From assembly GCA_025058315.1 (NCBI GenBank), contig JANXET010000004.1, positions 1-64,000 on the forward strand: DNA of 64,000 bases, in the 5' to 3' direction. The notes beneath the pieces are model-generated. The model saw only the letters and a list, made by a program, of their open reading frames with translations, did not search any database and was not told the DNA's origin. How positions within the stretch are numbered: position 1 is the first letter of the stretch; every line of letters starts with the position of its first letter. Source of the stretch: Candidatus Bathyarchaeota archaeon. GTDB taxonomy: Archaea > Thermoproteota > Bathyarchaeia > Bathyarchaeales > Bathycorpusculaceae. Positions 16,750 to 24,699 of the stretch are shown here, one piece after another. A program made the translations under genes and the position numbers.

Positions 16750-17739
16750 TCACCCTTCTATCCGCTGTAGTTTTGTGATTTCGTTTCCTTTAAACTCTAT
16801 TAGGAATGCTCTAAGTATCCCCTCTGCGTACTCGCTTCCAGGGTTCACGCAGTATGTTTTTCCTATTTTCATGCAGCCCGGCGACTCATGTATGTGTCCA
16901 TGAAGCCCAAGGAACGGCTGATATTTTTCAATCATCTTCTTAACGGCCTTTGAGCCCACGGGAACCATCACGACTCTTCCATGCTGGATAACAGGGTTTA
17001 AATCTTTATCCAGCAGCGGCGCCTCATCGATCATTGACTGGTATGGCGGCGCGTGAAAGTTGAATATTGCTGTTTCAGGATTCTTCAGTTGAGATATGTA
17101 CTTTTCAAGTCTCTCCTCAAGCTTTTCATCTTCCTCTTCCCTGGCGGTTTTCCACGGTGTAGGGTTAACCCAGCCGCAGCTGATCATTTCATGCTTGTCG
17201 TCGACCTCTATCACTCGGCCTTCCCCATTTATCACGTGCCTGTGGCTGTTCACCAACTCATCTATTTCAAACCTGTCATCGTTTCCAGGGCATACAACAA
17301 CCTTCGTTTCGCCTGGCAGCTTCTGCGGGATGAGGTCAAACCATTCCTTAAGTGTTGAAATCATAACTTTATGGAAAGCCTCGTCGACTTTTTTCGGGTT
17401 GCTGCACATTTCCTTATACTCGCTTTCGCTTGTCACGTAGGGGTAGTATCCTATCCCCTTAATCTCCCTAATTGCCCTTTCAAGCTCATCTGCGCCTATG
17501 GTGTGGGTTTTTTTAAGGTGATAGTACGTGTATGCACCGCTCTTATTCTCCACTATTGGCACCACCATTTTACCTGTCAGGTCCCCGCCGCATACGGCTA
17601 CATTAACCTTAAGCATGGCCGCAGCGTTCAGGAACTTCCGCCATGTGCCTTCTGACCCATGCATGTCTGTGGCGAACAGTATCCTAGTTGTCTGCTTGTC
17701 CTTCTCTCGCCTGAATATAAAACTCACTTCCGACTTCAC
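16750..17739 (-). CDS. Calcineurin-like metallophosphoesterase
   Basis: The 329-residue protein has the complete dinuclear metal motif set: ATDMHG (D25, H27), CGGDLTG (D53), CPGNDDRFE, a lone NFHAPP histidine and LHGHIHES. These define a cytoplasmic phosphodiesterase or phosphatase; nothing indicates export. An insertion of about 60 residues between the GGD and GND motifs distinguishes it from small YfcE-like members. It is first in an operon with nucleotidyltransferase-fold protein A and diverges from the amino-acid permease. Removal of a nucleotide group added by the neighbour is conceivable but unproven. Confidence 0.85.
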   Translation of the reverse strand: MKSEVSFIFRREKDKQTTRILFATDMHGSEGTWRKFLNAAAMLKVNVAVCGGDLTGKMVVPIVENKSGAYTYYHLKKTHTIGADELERAIREIKGIGYYPYVTSESEYKEMCSNPKKVDEAFHKVMISTLKEWFDLIPQKLPGETKVVVCPGNDDRFEIDELVNSHRHVINGEGRVIEVDDKHEMISCGWVNPTPWKTAREEEDEKLEERLEKYISQLKNPETAIFNFHAPPYQSMIDEAPLLDKDLNPVIQHGRVVMVPVGSKAVKKMIEKYQPFLGLHGHIHESPGCMKIGKTYCVNPGSEYAEGILRAFLIEFKGNEITKLQRIEG

Positions 17740-17770
17740 CTTTCAATTTACATGAACAAATACAGCGGGG

Positions 17771-17808
17771 TTATTTAAAATTATGCTAAAAGGAAAAGCT
17801 TAAATTCA
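17771..17808. promoter_or_regulatory. Divergent promoter pair between phosphoesterase and permease
   Basis: On the minus strand TTTTAAATAA at 17771-17780 lies about 32-41 bases before the phosphoesterase ATG (17739). On the plus strand GCTTAAATTC at 17799-17808 lies about 41-50 bases before the permease ATG (17849). The two TATA-like elements are close enough for one regulator to control both directions, but no operator repeat is evident. Confidence 0.4.
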
Positions 17809-17848
17809 CTTAGCATGTAAAACGTTGAGAATTGGGTGCTGTAATAGA

Positions 17849-19549
17849 ATGAGTTCTGGAAAACCTGAACTTTTTGCTAGAGAAGCAACAGGGCTTGTGA
17901 GGGAGATCAGCTTCACCGTCGGCATCATTATAATAATGAGCCACGTCATAGGGCTAGGGTGGCAGAAACGAGTCTTCCAGTTCACAGGGCCAAAGCCCAT
18001 GCCTACGGACATTATGCCCCTTGGGCTTCCGGCGATGTTCTGGGCATTCCTAACAGTGGGAATTATAGTGCTGATAACAGGATATGCTGCAGGTTATGTA
18101 ACCGCTGCAATGCCGCGGTCAGGAGGCGGCTACGTAACCATATCCAGAATCATCCATCCATTCGTTGGGTATATTGCTGGATGGCTAATGTTCCTTGCAG
18201 AGGCGTTCTCCTATGGACTCATTGGAGTAGCCGTTTTTGAAGCTATGATGATATTCTTTAACATTGCACTGGCACCTACAACATTAGCCTTCGGCGCTCT
18301 TGAGCTGTTCATAGGCGGGTTGGCGATAGTTTGGATTTTCGCGTTGGTTGGCTTGCTCGGAACAAAGCTTTATGGCCGCCTTATGGAAGTGCTCTTCTAT
18401 ATACCAGCAGCCATAACCGTCATATTCTTTGCAATGTGGATTGCCGGGATAATGAACCCGGGAGCGCTGGCGGCGGGAATTGAGGAAGTTATGGGTGCAC
18501 CAGCCTCAAAGATCATGCAGTTAGCTGTCCAGACAGGAATGACTGACCCGGCTAACGTGACAGGATTCTTTGACGCATTCTCCTTCGCCCTTGCAGGAGC
18601 ATTCTGGGCGTACATGGGATGGTACGCAACTACATTCGTAGCCGGCGAAGTTAAGGAAGCCAACAGGAACCTTCCGAAGATCGTTGCAACAGCAGGTTTC
18701 GCTATAATGATAGTTTATCTGCTGGCTTCATCGCTTTCAGCGCTTGCGGCAATGGCTGTTGAGAAATACACTGACCCTGCTGGGCATCAATGGAGTCTTT
18801 TCCAGGCATACGCCTGGTTAAGCTATGGCCCCAAAGCAGCGAAAGCAGCTGCAGCCACTATTCCGAACTTCCAAAGTGCATGGAGCACAGGAATCGCCTC
18901 CATGATTGCGAGGGGGCTTAACATGGGGTGGCTGTCATGGCTTATCGCCTTAGGCGGCGTTCTATGGGTGGCTAACGACATACCGCCGTTCCTGCTTGTG
19001 TGCTCCAGGACGTTCTTCGCCATGTCCTTTGACAGGATGATGCCTGAGAAGTTCTCATATGTCAGCGAGAAGTGGCATTCTCCGGTTTGGGCAATAATCG
19101 CGACTGCAGTGTTCACCATTCCAGCATGCATGGCTGAAGCTAACTTCCCGGAGGGGGCGGCGAGTTACTTAGCATTCGCTGGGGTAGTGGGCACAGACAT
19201 ATTCGACGCGTTCTTCCTAACAATGTTCTGTGTATCATGCATGTTGCTTCCGCTGGAAAGAAGAGACATATTCGAAAGGGCAGCTGTTAAACACTCAATA
19301 GGCACGGTTGTAGCGCTAGGCTTCTTCGCAACGCTCGGAGGAGCTCTCTGCCTGTACTTCTTCGTTAAAGAGTCACCTTGGATATGGTCGCTGTTCACAA
19401 CCGGCGCGGCAATAGAGGACATGGTTAGTGCATGCGGCTTCTTCGGCTGCATCATTGTGGGAATACTGCTATATGTCTATTACATGTACAGAAACGTGAC
19501 CCGCGGCGTCGACATGCGAACGCTCTACCTCAGCATACCGCCTGAGTAG
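17849..19549 (+). CDS. APC-superfamily amino-acid permease
   Basis: This integral membrane transporter of 566 residues has about 12 hydrophobic helices. The first is the helix-breaking GIIIIMSHVIGLGWQ region, followed by AMPRSGGGYVTISRIIHP, the conserved PRSGG motif of amino acid/polyamine/organocation carriers. It probably imports an amino acid or amine by ion coupling. ATG 17849 is preferred over the TTG at 17825, which would fall at the predicted transcription start. A rather long extracytoplasmic stretch (about 310-355, rich in Ala, Tyr and Pro) separates middle helices. It diverges from the phosphoesterase gene. Confidence 0.88.
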   Translation: MSSGKPELFAREATGLVREISFTVGIIIIMSHVIGLGWQKRVFQFTGPKPMPTDIMPLGLPAMFWAFLTVGIIVLITGYAAGYVTAAMPRSGGGYVTISRIIHPFVGYIAGWLMFLAEAFSYGLIGVAVFEAMMIFFNIALAPTTLAFGALELFIGGLAIVWIFALVGLLGTKLYGRLMEVLFYIPAAITVIFFAMWIAGIMNPGALAAGIEEVMGAPASKIMQLAVQTGMTDPANVTGFFDAFSFALAGAFWAYMGWYATTFVAGEVKEANRNLPKIVATAGFAIMIVYLLASSLSALAAMAVEKYTDPAGHQWSLFQAYAWLSYGPKAAKAAAATIPNFQSAWSTGIASMIARGLNMGWLSWLIALGGVLWVANDIPPFLLVCSRTFFAMSFDRMMPEKFSYVSEKWHSPVWAIIATAVFTIPACMAEANFPEGAASYLAFAGVVGTDIFDAFFLTMFCVSCMLLPLERRDIFERAAVKHSIGTVVALGFFATLGGALCLYFFVKESPWIWSLFTTGAAIEDMVSACGFFGCIIVGILLYVYYMYRNVTRGVDMRTLYLSIPPE

Positions 19550-19606
19550 CCTTAAATAATATCCCTCCCCATTTTTTGTTAGGACTTTGAAGATTAGGGT
19601 GATTCT

Positions 19607-20509
19607 ATGCATGAATTGGATTTCGTAGCTGATTCTGTTGAAGAGCAGATTGTTCGGGGAAATCTTAGATGGCTCGCCAACTTTAATGAAATCCGCAGAA
19701 ACCACGTTATAGGCGACCTGGTTTTTCCTGTTTATGCCTCAGGAGGCCTTCAGGAGAAAGGCTTCTTCCTTTCAAGGATATTCTCCGCCCTTGTAACTCC
19801 AAAGTACAGGATTCACCTGCTGCTTTATACTTCACAGAAGGTTGACGCTAAACTTCTGAGGAAGCTGATATTAACATTGAAGAATAATTTCGACAAGGAG
19901 GAATGGATCCTTCTAAGCATAGTTCAAAGCCAACCTTTAGCGAATGACGTGAGAAACGCCATTGCGGAATTGGATGAAAGAAACATAGGCGTGGTTGCCT
20001 TCAGCCTATCAGCTAAAGAGGAGGTTTCCTCGCAGAACGTGCTTGGAAAAGGACTTTTAAGGCAGCTTAAACTTACAGAGGCAAAGTTTGAAGCTTTCGA
20101 CCTGCCTAACTATCTTAAAAGCTTCACCATAGCACTATTTCTAGGCGTACTCTTCCTAAGTTTCCTAGCAATAATTGGGTTTCCGCAGGCAGTTAACCCA
20201 ATAACGCTTCTTCTGATCGTTGCTTTCTCTCTCGTTGCAGGCCATAAAATCTACAAGACAAGGTATCATGTGACGCTGACGCTGAGCAGCAGCGGATTCC
20301 AGCTTAGAGAAGGACAGAGGCTTGTTGAGGGGAAATGGTCCAACTATGATGATGCAATAATTTACATAACGCCGAAACGTGAAACGTGCATAAGGCTTTA
20401 CTCCCACAAAGAAAGCGTTGATTTACCTATTTCCAGAACTGGACTGTCCAGAAAGGAAATGTACCAAGCTATAACGCGGCTGATGAAGGGCGGAAACGCT
20501 GAGCATTAG
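19607..20509 (+). CDS. Unrecognised protein with soluble N-terminal domain, two membrane helices and C-terminal beta domain
   Basis: I do not recognise a family. The 300-residue protein has an alpha/beta N-terminal part (about 1-160) with a KYRIHLLLYTS strand, a KKLI-type helix and an EWILLSIVQSQP strand, which resembles a Rossmann- or nuclease-like sheet without obvious catalytic residues. Two helices follow (about 167-185 and 190-206), then a beta-rich tail with TRYHVTLTLSSSGFQLREG that looks PH-like. It starts 57 bases after the permease and nearly abuts the convergent nucleotidyltransferase-like gene, so it may belong to that cluster. Confidence 0.6.
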   Translation: MHELDFVADSVEEQIVRGNLRWLANFNEIRRNHVIGDLVFPVYASGGLQEKGFFLSRIFSALVTPKYRIHLLLYTSQKVDAKLLRKLILTLKNNFDKEEWILLSIVQSQPLANDVRNAIAELDERNIGVVAFSLSAKEEVSSQNVLGKGLLRQLKLTEAKFEAFDLPNYLKSFTIALFLGVLFLSFLAIIGFPQAVNPITLLLIVAFSLVAGHKIYKTRYHVTLTLSSSGFQLREGQRLVEGKWSNYDDAIIYITPKRETCIRLYSHKESVDLPISRTGLSRKEMYQAITRLMKGGNAEH

Positions 20510-21630
20510 AATATCTGCGGAGTCTCCACTCCAGTATTCCACCATGGCCTGTCCCATTTCTTATCAACATTGGGAAACGCGCTTAACAACCGCTCAATTC
20601 TGTCGGCGATCTTCGCCACATCACCCTTTGGAAGCCAGCGTCCAAGCATTTCAGCCCTGTCCACCAGGTTTTTAAGGTTCAGGGTTACAGTTAAGGTTAG
20701 CCTTTTATCCCTCTCAAGGATCCTCCTCATCTTTTCAGGGTTAATCGCCTCAGGACCTTCTCCAATGTCATGGTCTAGGAATATGGCGCATATGTCCTTA
20801 ATGTCCTTCTCCTCCATCCCGAGGATCACCATGTCCTTGTTATAGTAGGGATATGTCAGTATTCTATAGTCCTGATCATGCTGCTTCAGCTCTTCCGCAA
20901 CTTCCTTAGGCGCGTCGAAGATGAACTGAGCTTTCGAAAGGATTAGGTATTCTAGGCCTATTGTGTAAGTGTTCTCTTTATACCGCTTAAACTCCTCTGT
21001 AACTTCAACCTTATGCCGCAGTTCTATCCGATCGCAGAAGATATCCAGAACTGTTATTGTAGGTATCCCATCGCCTGTAATGCCACTAATCGTGGTCACC
21101 CTATATCTTTCGCCATGCCTCCAAGCGTTGAAGCGCCTATCGTTAGCCGTGGCGAAGGACTTGTACTGGGTGCCTAAAGCCTTATCCATCTCCAGCAGAA
21201 GCCGGTAAAACTCGAATCCCAACTTTTTCGGAATAATATAGTCAGTGTCCTTTATCACCCTATCTAACGGGCCGCCGGAGTTAGCGCTTCTGCAGTGAAA
21301 TTTAACGGCGGCGCCGCCGAAAAGCAACACTGGAATTGGCTTCTTGCTGATTTGCTTCTCAAACGCCTGCGGGTAAAGCTCATGAAGCCTATCAGCGTTT
21401 ATGGCTGCCCAGAGCGTGACAACCGCGCTTCGCAGAGGGTAATACTTCAGATCCACGTAGCAGGGTATCCCAAGCTCCTCCCTAAGCCTATACGGATCCA
21501 CATTTGAGCTCAGCGGCAGCTCCACTTCGTAAGATTTCCCGTCGAGATCCCGGTATAACACAAATCGCCCCTGCACGTTCACTGAACCGTTACTCCCACC
21601 CTCATCAGCAGGATTAAACCTTAAACCCAA
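20506..21630 (-). CDS. Nucleotidyltransferase-fold protein B
   Basis: The 374-residue protein carries a degenerate nucleotidyltransferase motif: IPVLLFGGAAVKFHC (GG at 105-106) followed by VIKDTDYIIPKK (D128, D130), then a VLDIFCDRIEL strand. A later KDIKDICAIFLDHDIGEGPE segment parallels KDLKDCLLLLKAHGVSEG of protein A at 15788, so the two are probably distant paralogues. The N-terminal 90 residues, rich in beta strands, have no counterpart in protein A. It is convergent with the 19607 gene and overlaps it by 4 bases. Function unknown. Confidence 0.65.
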   Translation of the reverse strand: MGLRFNPADEGGSNGSVNVQGRFVLYRDLDGKSYEVELPLSSNVDPYRLREELGIPCYVDLKYYPLRSAVVTLWAAINADRLHELYPQAFEKQISKKPIPVLLFGGAAVKFHCRSANSGGPLDRVIKDTDYIIPKKLGFEFYRLLLEMDKALGTQYKSFATANDRRFNAWRHGERYRVTTISGITGDGIPTITVLDIFCDRIELRHKVEVTEEFKRYKENTYTIGLEYLILSKAQFIFDAPKEVAEELKQHDQDYRILTYPYYNKDMVILGMEEKDIKDICAIFLDHDIGEGPEAINPEKMRRILERDKRLTLTVTLNLKNLVDRAEMLGRWLPKGDVAKIADRIERLLSAFPNVDKKWDRPWWNTGVETPQIF

Positions 21631-21789
21631 GATTCTCCAGCCAATTTACCAGACCCAACAATACCCCATACCCTAAAAATAAACATTGCGCCCGCCGACA
21701 CTCAGACACGGCTAAAACGTAAGCAAACACTGGAGAGATTAGAATAACGTATATATTTGCTGCCATCAGAAAATTCTAATGCCGAGAAA

Positions 21790-21964
21790 GGGGCCGTAGT
21801 CTAGCACGGTATGACGACGGGCTCCAGAACGCAAACACACGGGTTTGCGGACCGCGAAGGCCGGGATGAAGAAGTTCTGGAGCGGTCCTAGAGAAACCCG
21901 TAGGAGCAGCAAACACGCTGGCTCCGGGGAAAGGTCGTCGGTTCAAATCCGGCCGGCCCCACCA
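21790..21964 (+). tRNA. tRNA-Trp (CCA) with two introns
   Basis: Acceptor arms GGGGCCG (21790-21796) and CGGCCCC (21954-21960), a D arm closed by GUC/GAC, and a T arm GUCGG-UUCAAAU-CCGGC (21937-21953) frame an anticodon stem ACGGG/CCCGU. That stem's 3' strand is displaced to 21897-21901. The anticodon CCA is at 21824-21826. An intron of about 65 bases follows the anticodon (about 21829 to 21893-21895, the canonical 37/38 site). A second of about 30 bases, with a GGAGC/GCUCC hairpin (21903-21907 with 21921-21925), interrupts the variable arm. Removing both leaves about 76 bases. CCA 21962-21964 is encoded. Exact splice points are estimates. Confidence 0.88.
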
Positions 21965-22114
21965 GCCCCTATTACAGTTTTCTGTTTGTCCCTTATCTTG
22001 ATATCCTGTGAAAAAGCGGGTAATATGCAATATAAATAATTGAGCCGCGCAAAGCCCATCATCAGTAGGGATCTCTGAACCCAGCTCCATGTTTTGTCAT
22101 TTTTTAATTTGTTA

Positions 22115-23437
22115 TCACCAGAGTGTTGGCGGTAGGTGGTTGATTAGTCTGCGGATCAGCATGGCTGAGAAGACTAGGAATAGTGATGCAATTATGAATG
22201 TTGTGTGAAATCCAAGGTAGAATGATGTGAACCCTGAAATGAATGAGCCTGCAACCATGGCGAAGCCCACAAGTGCGCTGTATACTCCTAACGAGGAGCC
22301 TTGATGTCTGTCGTCAAGCACATGGAACACGGTGATGTTTGATGCCGTATAGTATATTGCATATGCTAGTCCACCTGCAAGAGGATAGAGGATTAATGTA
22401 AGCATTAAGAGGGGTAGTCCTGAGGTTAGATAAATGATAACCCCCATCAGCCCGTAGCAGGCGGATCTTAGAATTAAACTGGCGATAGCGGCTTTTAACG
22501 GATGTTTCTTTCCCACGTAATGTCCAGCGTATTTGAAGGAAAGTATCTGGGCAATCATTACGACTGCTGTGACAAAGAATATTATTAGGTTTGAATAGTT
22601 CTTCGACTGCAAAGCTGGAACAATGGACGTGTTAAAAAGTCCTGAGGATATGTAGAAAAGGAAAATTGATAGGTACAGAATGGTTGCATAGCCGGTTAAT
22701 TCATACTTTAATGTTCTGAACATCCTTTTGAAGTCGGTTAACCTTGGAGTTTTCAGGAAAATGTATGGAGCCGCCTTAAGCCGTTCAGTGAAGCTGTGCA
22801 GGTCCATCACAATTGCATGTCGCTCAAAAGTTATAGGAGGCTCCTTTACCGCAACAAACGTTAGACAGGTAGATGCAAACGAGAAAAATGAAAGGGGAAT
22901 CACGATGTATGTTAAAGGTAGGTGAAATGACAAGGCAACGCCTAAGAATAGCCCTATAGTCTGCCCGGCGCTTGCACTCATTGAAAATCTTGCAAATGCT
23001 GAGGCCCACCTTTTTCGCTTTTCAGTTTCCATTATGAGCAGGTTAAGAGGCGTCGTGGAAGCTGAGGTGGTTAATGAGAGTAATGCGTAAAGAAGCGAAA
23101 CAGAAGTGATTGTTCTTGCAGCAAGGAATAAAGTTAGAAGTATAGAAGTTGAAAGGAAACTTGCTATGATCATTGGGCGCCTCTTATAAATTCTATCAGT
23201 AACGAAGCCCCAAAGCATTAAAGATGGAATACTTACGAGATTATACAAGGTAACCGCTAAGCTAACGTCAACAACAGAGCCGCCCAGCTCAAGGATGTAA
23301 AGCTGGACAAATGTTCCAACAGGACCTAATGCTATGTAGAAGGGGAAAACTGCGCTTATCCATGATAAACGAGTGGGGATCCTCGACGGATTTGATTCGC
23401 ATGGTTCAGCATATGTATTTTCATCAGTACAGGGCAT
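22115..23437 (-). CDS. MFS transporter
   Basis: This is a 440-residue, 12-helix major facilitator. After helix 1 (SAVFPFYIALGPVGTFVQLYI) and helix 2 comes the loop MLWGFVTDRIYKRRPMI, the conserved GxxxDRxxRR-type motif between helices 2 and 3. A larger cytoplasmic loop with ERHAIVMDLHSFTERL divides the two six-helix halves. The substrate cannot be inferred. ATG 23437 is chosen because the 16 residues before it look non-coding; a start at 23485 is possible. It stands alone downstream of tRNA-Trp and convergent with it. Confidence 0.85.
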   Translation of the reverse strand: MPCTDENTYAEPCESNPSRIPTRLSWISAVFPFYIALGPVGTFVQLYILELGGSVVDVSLAVTLYNLVSIPSLMLWGFVTDRIYKRRPMIIASFLSTSILLTLFLAARTITSVSLLYALLSLTTSASTTPLNLLIMETEKRKRWASAFARFSMSASAGQTIGLFLGVALSFHLPLTYIVIPLSFFSFASTCLTFVAVKEPPITFERHAIVMDLHSFTERLKAAPYIFLKTPRLTDFKRMFRTLKYELTGYATILYLSIFLFYISSGLFNTSIVPALQSKNYSNLIIFFVTAVVMIAQILSFKYAGHYVGKKHPLKAAIASLILRSACYGLMGVIIYLTSGLPLLMLTLILYPLAGGLAYAIYYTASNITVFHVLDDRHQGSSLGVYSALVGFAMVAGSFISGFTSFYLGFHTTFIIASLFLVFSAMLIRRLINHLPPTLW

Positions 23438-23564
23438 TAGATGCCTGCTCCAATAAAATCCTCTACTACGGCACTGAAAATGCATGTATTCCTCTTTCTG
23501 ATAAAAATATTATTACCTAAAAATCAATGGTGGAGAATGAATAAGGGGGAAATTATCATAGGAG

Positions 23565-23843
23565 CTACTCCTCAAAGGCTCCCTCGGATGCACCTTCCAC
23601 AACTTCTGCTTCGGCGAATCTTCTGCTTATACGGGTTATCCTTATCTTCACATGGTCTCCTGGTTTGGTGTTGGGTATGAATGTTACAAGTCCCTGGATT
23701 CGGGCTATGCCTTCGCCTCTTCGGCTTGTCTCTTTAACGTCAACTTCATATTCTTTCCCCAGCTCCACTGGTTTCGGCGAGAACCGCCTTTCCCTTCTTG
23801 GACCCCTTCTTTCGCCATAACCTCTTCTTTCCATACGTTTCAC
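23565..23843 (-). CDS. TRAM-domain RNA-binding protein (second copy)
   Basis: The 92-residue protein has an arginine-rich basic N-terminus (about 1-22) and a single TRAM domain. The core reads ELGKEYEVDVKETSRRGEGIARIQGLVTFIP, shown here as the TSRRGEGIARIQGLVTFIP stretch, with PGDHVKIRITRISRRFAEAE after it. Stand-alone archaeal TRAM proteins bind RNA and act like cold-shock chaperones. The acidic tail (EGASEGAFEE) is distinctive. It is the last gene of a three-gene minus-strand set with an OB-fold protein and another TRAM protein. Confidence 0.88.
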   Translation of the reverse strand: MKRMERRGYGERRGPRRERRFSPKPVELGKEYEVDVKETSRRGEGIARIQGLVTFIPNTKPGDHVKIRITRISRRFAEAEVVEGASEGAFEE

Positions 23844-23855
23844 CTCTCAATCGTT

Positions 23856-24164
23856 TTACAAGTGTCCCGCGGGCTTTTCAACTGTGAGTTTCCCATACTT
23901 TCCGACGTTCAACTGTATCTCGCCCCTGAAGCTGGACACGTAGCCCTTTTCCACCTTTACCAGATCGTTGACTTCAACTTGGCTTATCTGATCATTCCAA
24001 AGCGTCAACTTCACCTTGCCGGTCTCGTCAGCGATAACCACGGTGGCCACCCTGTGCACTGTATCACTGAATCTTGCAAGAACCTCGCGGGTTTCAGACT
24101 TCTCTATAACTTTACCCTCAACGTAAACCTGCTTCATCCCATTTCGCAGATCTCTAATCTTCAT
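23856..24164 (-). CDS. Single OB-fold nucleic-acid-binding protein (RPA/SOSS-B like)
   Basis: The 102-residue protein is one OB fold. VYVEGKVIEKSETREV is strand 1, VATVVIADETGKVKLTLW is the strand 2-3 turn found in RPA-type DNA-binding folds, and VEVNDLVKVEKGYVSSFRGE follows. This arrangement matches archaeal single-OB SSB-like proteins related to SOSS-B/RPA2, which bind single-stranded DNA or RNA. There is no zinc finger or acidic tail. It lies between two TRAM genes with 12-13-base gaps, so all three are likely co-transcribed. Confidence 0.82.
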   Translation of the reverse strand: MKIRDLRNGMKQVYVEGKVIEKSETREVLARFSDTVHRVATVVIADETGKVKLTLWNDQISQVEVNDLVKVEKGYVSSFRGEIQLNVGKYGKLTVEKPAGHL

Positions 24165-24177
24165 TTAACCATCTTCT

Positions 24178-24459
24178 TTAAGCCAGTCTCTCCGCGACAG
24201 CGAATTTCCCGCCAACTGAAAGTATACGCACCTTTATGCGCTCGCCGATCCGGCAGTTTGGAACAAAAATCAGGTACCCTTGAATCCTCGCTATACCGTC
24301 TCCTCTGCTTCCAATGTCGTCTATAACGACCTCCAGCTCCTGATTCTCCTTCACGGGAACTGTTTGGAAAAGCGCCTTGTCAGGGCTGAAGTATCTACTT
24401 CCAAACCTTCTAGGTTTCCTTTCAACTTTCCTTGTTTTTTCCGGGAGCCTTCGCGGCAT
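24178..24459 (-). CDS. TRAM-domain RNA-binding protein (first copy)
   Basis: The 93-residue protein resembles the copy at 23565: a basic N-terminus rich in Arg and Lys (1-25), then the TRAM domain with DIGSRGDGIARIQGYLIFVP and GERIKVRILSVGGKFAVAE. The two copies share the GEGIARIQG/GDGIARIQG core but diverge elsewhere, suggesting an old tandem duplication around the OB-fold gene. A minus-strand TATA-like GATTTATATC near 24561-24570 would start the transcript about 80 bases before this gene. It probably serves as an RNA chaperone. Confidence 0.85.
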   Translation of the reverse strand: MPRRLPEKTRKVERKPRRFGSRYFSPDKALFQTVPVKENQELEVVIDDIGSRGDGIARIQGYLIFVPNCRIGERIKVRILSVGGKFAVAERLA

Positions 24460-24699
24460 ACTGCTTTTTCGTCCTCAACGCGGAACACGCCTTAACCAGA
24501 AACTCAAGCGTCTCCTGGACACTGAGCTTTGGTAAGGCTTGAAGAACACAACATCATACTCAGATATAAATCTTGCTAAGCGGCAGTATACAATTAGCCG
24601 CGAATTCCTGAACATGAAAGCAATGAGAAAACAGTATATATTACCCGTCTTATCTGCATAGAATAAGGCTTAAACTATTAAAAGAAAAATGAGGTTTGA

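Noticed and set aside
21776-22090. Open frame covering the tRNA-Trp gene on the minus strand
   Set aside because: It runs antisense through the tRNA and its introns and resembles the artefacts often annotated over tRNA genes.
24460-24600. Possible gene upstream of the first TRAM gene on the minus strand
   Set aside because: A short protein-like stretch (LPKLSVQETLEFLVKACSAL) exists, but it has no start and overlaps the TRAM gene out of frame; a TATA box lies just upstream, so this is more likely leader.
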